Origin: an uncultured Clostridia bacterium
GTDB lineage: Bacteria > Bacillota_A > Clostridia > Oscillospirales > Oscillospiraceae
Length of the DNA stretch: 7,933 nucleotides
Assembly (NCBI GenBank): GCA_947166955.1
Contig: CAMVGI010000050.1
Coordinates: forward strand, 1-7,933
Direction of reading: 5' to 3'
Shown: piece after piece, positions 5,724 through 7,933 of the stretch
Layout of the letters: each line of letters starts with the position of its first letter
How positions within the stretch are numbered: the first letter of the stretch is position 1
The notes under the pieces: generated by a model
Databases searched by the model: none
The model's input: only the letters and a program-made list of their open reading frames with translations
Told to the model about the DNA's origin: nothing
Translations under genes and position numbers: made by a program

Positions 5724-7933
5724 TTCCGTCCGCCTCCTCCACATTGCCGGAGAGCAGTTCCAGCTTGGCCGTGCCCTCGACGGTGGCGTGCATCACGCCC
5801 GTCACCGTGCCGGCGATCTCGCCGCGCACCATGCCGTCGACGGCGATGCGCCCGCGCGACTCATGATGCCGCAGCGGCGTAGGCACGGAGAACGAGGTCT
5901 TTTCGATGACGCGTCCGCCGAGCAGCAGGATCTGCGGCAGGCAGAACATGACGAGGATGATCGAGATGATCGTGCCGCGTCCGAGGCTCTGTCCGATGCC
6001 GACGATGGTCCCCTCTGAGCTGATGCGTCCGAGGATGAAGCCCGCGGACGCGAGGATCGAGCCGGAGGTGAGAATGGTCGGAAATGCGAAATTCATCGTC
6101 TCGACGATCGCCTCCTTCGGCTCCAGCTTGTGCTGCAGCTCCATGTAGCGGCTCGCGATAACGATGGCGTAGTCGATGTTCGCGCCCATCTGGATGGACG
6201 AAACGATCAGGTACGCGATGAAGAACAGGTCCACGTGCGTAAACACCGGAACCGAGAAGTTGATGAAGATGGAGCCTTCGATCACCAAAATCAGCAGGAT
6301 CGGCATGCCCACGGACTTGAACGTAAAGAGCAGCACGACCAGAACGATGAGAATGGACATCACGCTCACGACCACGTTGTCGCGCGCGAAGGACTTCTTG
6401 AACTCATAGGCGTTGGTCGAGTTGCCCACGACATAGATGCGCCCGTCGGGATACTGTTCCTGCGCGACCGAAGCGATCAGGTCGGTGAAGGCATACGTCT
6501 CGTCGCCGCTCTCGGGCAGATTGAGATAGATCAGCATGCGGCTGAACTCCTCGCCCTGAAGTTGAAGCTTGCCGTTGCGCATCTGCTGCGCCGCATCGTC
6601 CAGCTTCGCCTTCGTCTCGTCGTCGAGCGAAACGACGCCCTGATCCACATAGTCGCAGACGTAGAGGAAAATGTCGATCAGCGGCACGGCATAGTTGGAA
6701 ACGCCGCTCACCAGCTTTCCGTATTCCTCCTTCTCCGTGGCGTAAGCGGTGTAGACGAGCTGCGAGAGCTCATAGTCGATGTCCGCAAGCTCCGCGAATT
6801 GGCGGGGCGTCAGCTTGTCGGTGAGCGTATAGCCGTCAAGCGCCTCGATGTTGGAAAGTCCCATGGTCGAATCGACCTGCTCCATGGCGTCCAGCTTGTC
6901 GAGGATGGCGCGCTCCTTCTCATAGTCGCCGGAGGGCACGACGAGCGCGACCAGATTGGAGGACGTAAAGTTCTCCTTTATCATGTTCGCGGCGACCTGC
7001 TGCTCGTTGAGCTTGGGCGTCACGATCGTATCGTAGCCGTAGACGTAGGGGCACTTGCTTGAAAGGAAGTAGCCCGCGACCACGAGCCCCGCAAACACAA
7101 ACGGCACGATGAAGCGCGTGGCATAGTCGAACCTGCCGACGAACGGGATCTTGGGGACGAAGCTCTTGTGCTTGGTCTTGTCCATCAGCGGCCCGAAAAG
7201 CACCAGAAGCCCCGGCATAAACACAAACACGGAAAACAGCGCGTAAAAGATCGCTTTGATAAGGCAGACGCCCATGTCGGGACCAAGGCGGAACTGCATG
7301 AAGAGCATCGCGACCAGACCGCCGATGGTCGTAAGGCTGCTCGCGCCGATCTCCGGAATGCCCTTGCTCAGCGCGATGATCGCCGCCTCGCGGATCTCGT
7401 GCGTTTCGCGCTCTTCCTTGAAGCGGTTGCAGAGGATCACCGCGTAGTCCAGCGAGAGTGCGAGCTGAAGGATGCTGGTAACGGAATTGGACACGAACGA
7501 GATCTTGCCGAGCAGAAAGTTCGTACCCATGTTGAGCACCATGGCGCTCACGAACGTAAGCGCCAGCACGGGGAGCTCCGCGTAAGTCTGCGAAGTCAGC
7601 ACCAGCACCGACACGACGATGATCGCAACGATGACCATGATGACGTTGACCTCGGATTGGATGATCTCCGCAAGCTGGTTGCCGAGCGTCGTGCTGAGGT
7701 AGGTATCGTACGCGGCGTAACGCTCCAGAATCGCATTCAGCGAATCAAGGCAGCGCTCGTCCGCCTCGGGATAGTCGAACGTGATCTCATAAAGCGCCGA
7801 GACGTTGTTGTAGTGATCGGTCGTATTGTCGAAGGTCACGCCCTGCACGCCGTCCATGCCGGCGATCTCGTCCGCGATCCGCTGCGCGCGGGCAAAGGAC
7901 ACGTTGGCGATCATCAGCTTTGCCGAGCCGAAG
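5713..7933 (-). CDS. MMPL/RND-family transporter, N-terminus outside the window
   Basis: This is an inner-membrane transporter of the MMPL branch of the RND superfamily, expected to be proton-driven. The frame is open to the window edge (reading FGSAKL before the Met at 7914), so the first membrane span and the start of the first outer loop are missing. Numbered from that Met: rest of outer loop 1 (1-88); spans about 89-107, 112-130, 143-164, 190-207, 217-240 and 266-286; large outer loop 2 (about 287-512); spans about 513-531, 536-556, 562-585, 610-630 and 643-667; cytoplasmic tail 668-733. With the missing span this gives the standard 12-span layout with two-fold repeat. Both proton-relay motifs are present: D156-Y157 (in ALSLDYAVILCNRF) and D581-Y582 (in MGANIDYAIVIASRY), so the pump looks functional. 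The tail holds an unusual tetrapeptide repeat. The gene overlaps the downstream giant protein by 11 bases. Family members export lipids, glycolipids, hopanoids or drugs; the substrate here cannot be read from sequence. Confidence 0.93.
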   Translation of the reverse strand, partial: FGSAKLMIANVSFARAQRIADEIAGMDGVQGVTFDNTTDHYNNVSALYEITFDYPEADERCLDSLNAILERYAAYDTYLSTTLGNQLAEIIQSEVNVIMVIVAIIVVSVLVLTSQTYAELPVLALTFVSAMVLNMGTNFLLGKISFVSNSVTSILQLALSLDYAVILCNRFKEERETHEIREAAIIALSKGIPEIGASSLTTIGGLVAMLFMQFRLGPDMGVCLIKAIFYALFSVFVFMPGLLVLFGPLMDKTKHKSFVPKIPFVGRFDYATRFIVPFVFAGLVVAGYFLSSKCPYVYGYDTIVTPKLNEQQVAANMIKENFTSSNLVALVVPSGDYEKERAILDKLDAMEQVDSTMGLSNIEALDGYTLTDKLTPRQFAELADIDYELSQLVYTAYATEKEEYGKLVSGVSNYAVPLIDIFLYVCDYVDQGVVSLDDETKAKLDDAAQQMRNGKLQLQGEEFSRMLIYLNLPESGDETYAFTDLIASVAQEQYPDGRIYVVGNSTNAYEFKKSFARDNVVVSVMSILIVLVVLLFTFKSVGMPILLILVIEGSIFINFSVPVFTHVDLFFIAYLIVSSIQMGANIDYAIVIASRYMELQHKLEPKEAIVETMNFAFPTILTSGSILASAGFILGRISSEGTIVGIGQSLGRGTIISIILVMFCLPQILLLGGRVIEKTSFSVPTPLRHHESRGRIAVDGMVRGEIAGTVTGVMHATVEGTAKLELLSGNVEEADGSEK
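5733..5738 (-). promoter_or_regulatory. Ribosome binding site deciding a GTG start
   Basis: AGGAGG on the minus strand, inside the last codons of the transporter gene, ends 9 bases before the GTG at 5723. It lies downstream of the alternative ATG at 5744 and so cannot serve it. It supports translational coupling of the giant protein to the transporter. Confidence 0.85.
5773..5844 (-). repeat. Tetrapeptide x-[VI]-x-G repeat in the transporter tail
   Basis: Six consecutive four-residue units end the transporter's cytoplasmic tail: AVDG, MVRG, EIAG, TVTG, VMHA and TVEG. Five of the six fit x-[VI]-x-G exactly. The pattern suggests a short beta structure of the kind seen in small solenoids (bactofilin-like periodicity), but at only 24 residues no family can be assigned. 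Confidence 0.7.

Noticed and set aside
4749..5882. A 377-codon plus-strand open frame opposite the N-terminal part and the transporter end.
   Set aside because: Same register-matched antisense shadow with Ala/Arg-rich composition; no ribosome binding site or recognisable domain.
6130..7062. A 310-codon plus-strand open frame opposite the transporter.
   Set aside because: Its codon boundaries match those of the transporter gene and its product is His/Arg/Asp/Val-rich with no family features.
1..7933. CRISPR array, tRNA, rRNA, insertion sequence or attachment site.
   Set aside because: No regularly spaced direct repeats, no RNA gene signatures, no transposase or terminal inverted repeats. The window is almost entirely coding.

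Overview
The window looks like chromosomal DNA of a GC-rich (about 60% by eye) anaerobic Firmicute of the Clostridia type. This is an inference from three things seen together: an ATP-dependent PEP carboxykinase, a Gram-positive-style MMPL/RND transporter with no outer-membrane partner, and a surface protein with a signal peptide and GLUG repeats. No taxonomic marker is present, so the assignment is tentative.

Layout. Positions 3-743 (+) hold the 3' 246 codons of pckA. A perfect 17-bp hairpin with A-runs and T-runs on both flanks (775-814) lies between pckA and the convergent minus-strand operon, and can terminate both. From 7933 down to 835 the minus strand carries two genes read as one unit. 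The first is an MMPL-family transporter (7933-5713, N-terminus beyond the window). The second is a very large signal-peptide-bearing protein (5723-835) whose GTG start overlaps the transporter stop by 11 bases and has an AGGAGG ribosome binding site 9 bases upstream. No stretch over 300 bases lacks a gene.

The large protein is split into two reading frames by an apparent one-base loss near 4431. Restoring one base gives a single protein of about 1,629 residues: signal peptide, GLUG beta-solenoid, long helical/coiled-coil region with glycine heptads, second GLUG block, a Flg_new/InlB-B-like repeat, two membrane spans around a strongly basic cytoplasmic loop, and a roughly 400-residue extracytoplasmic C-terminus. 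That C-terminus appears to be a tandem duplication of a domain whose pattern recalls the LolA/LppX lipid-carrier fold.

How they may work together (inference): the transporter probably exports a lipid, glycolipid or other hydrophobic substrate using proton motive force. The co-translated giant protein would be its envelope partner, with the helical region and solenoid reaching into the wall and the C-terminal domains positioned to receive or present substrate at the membrane. pckA is an unrelated metabolic neighbour.
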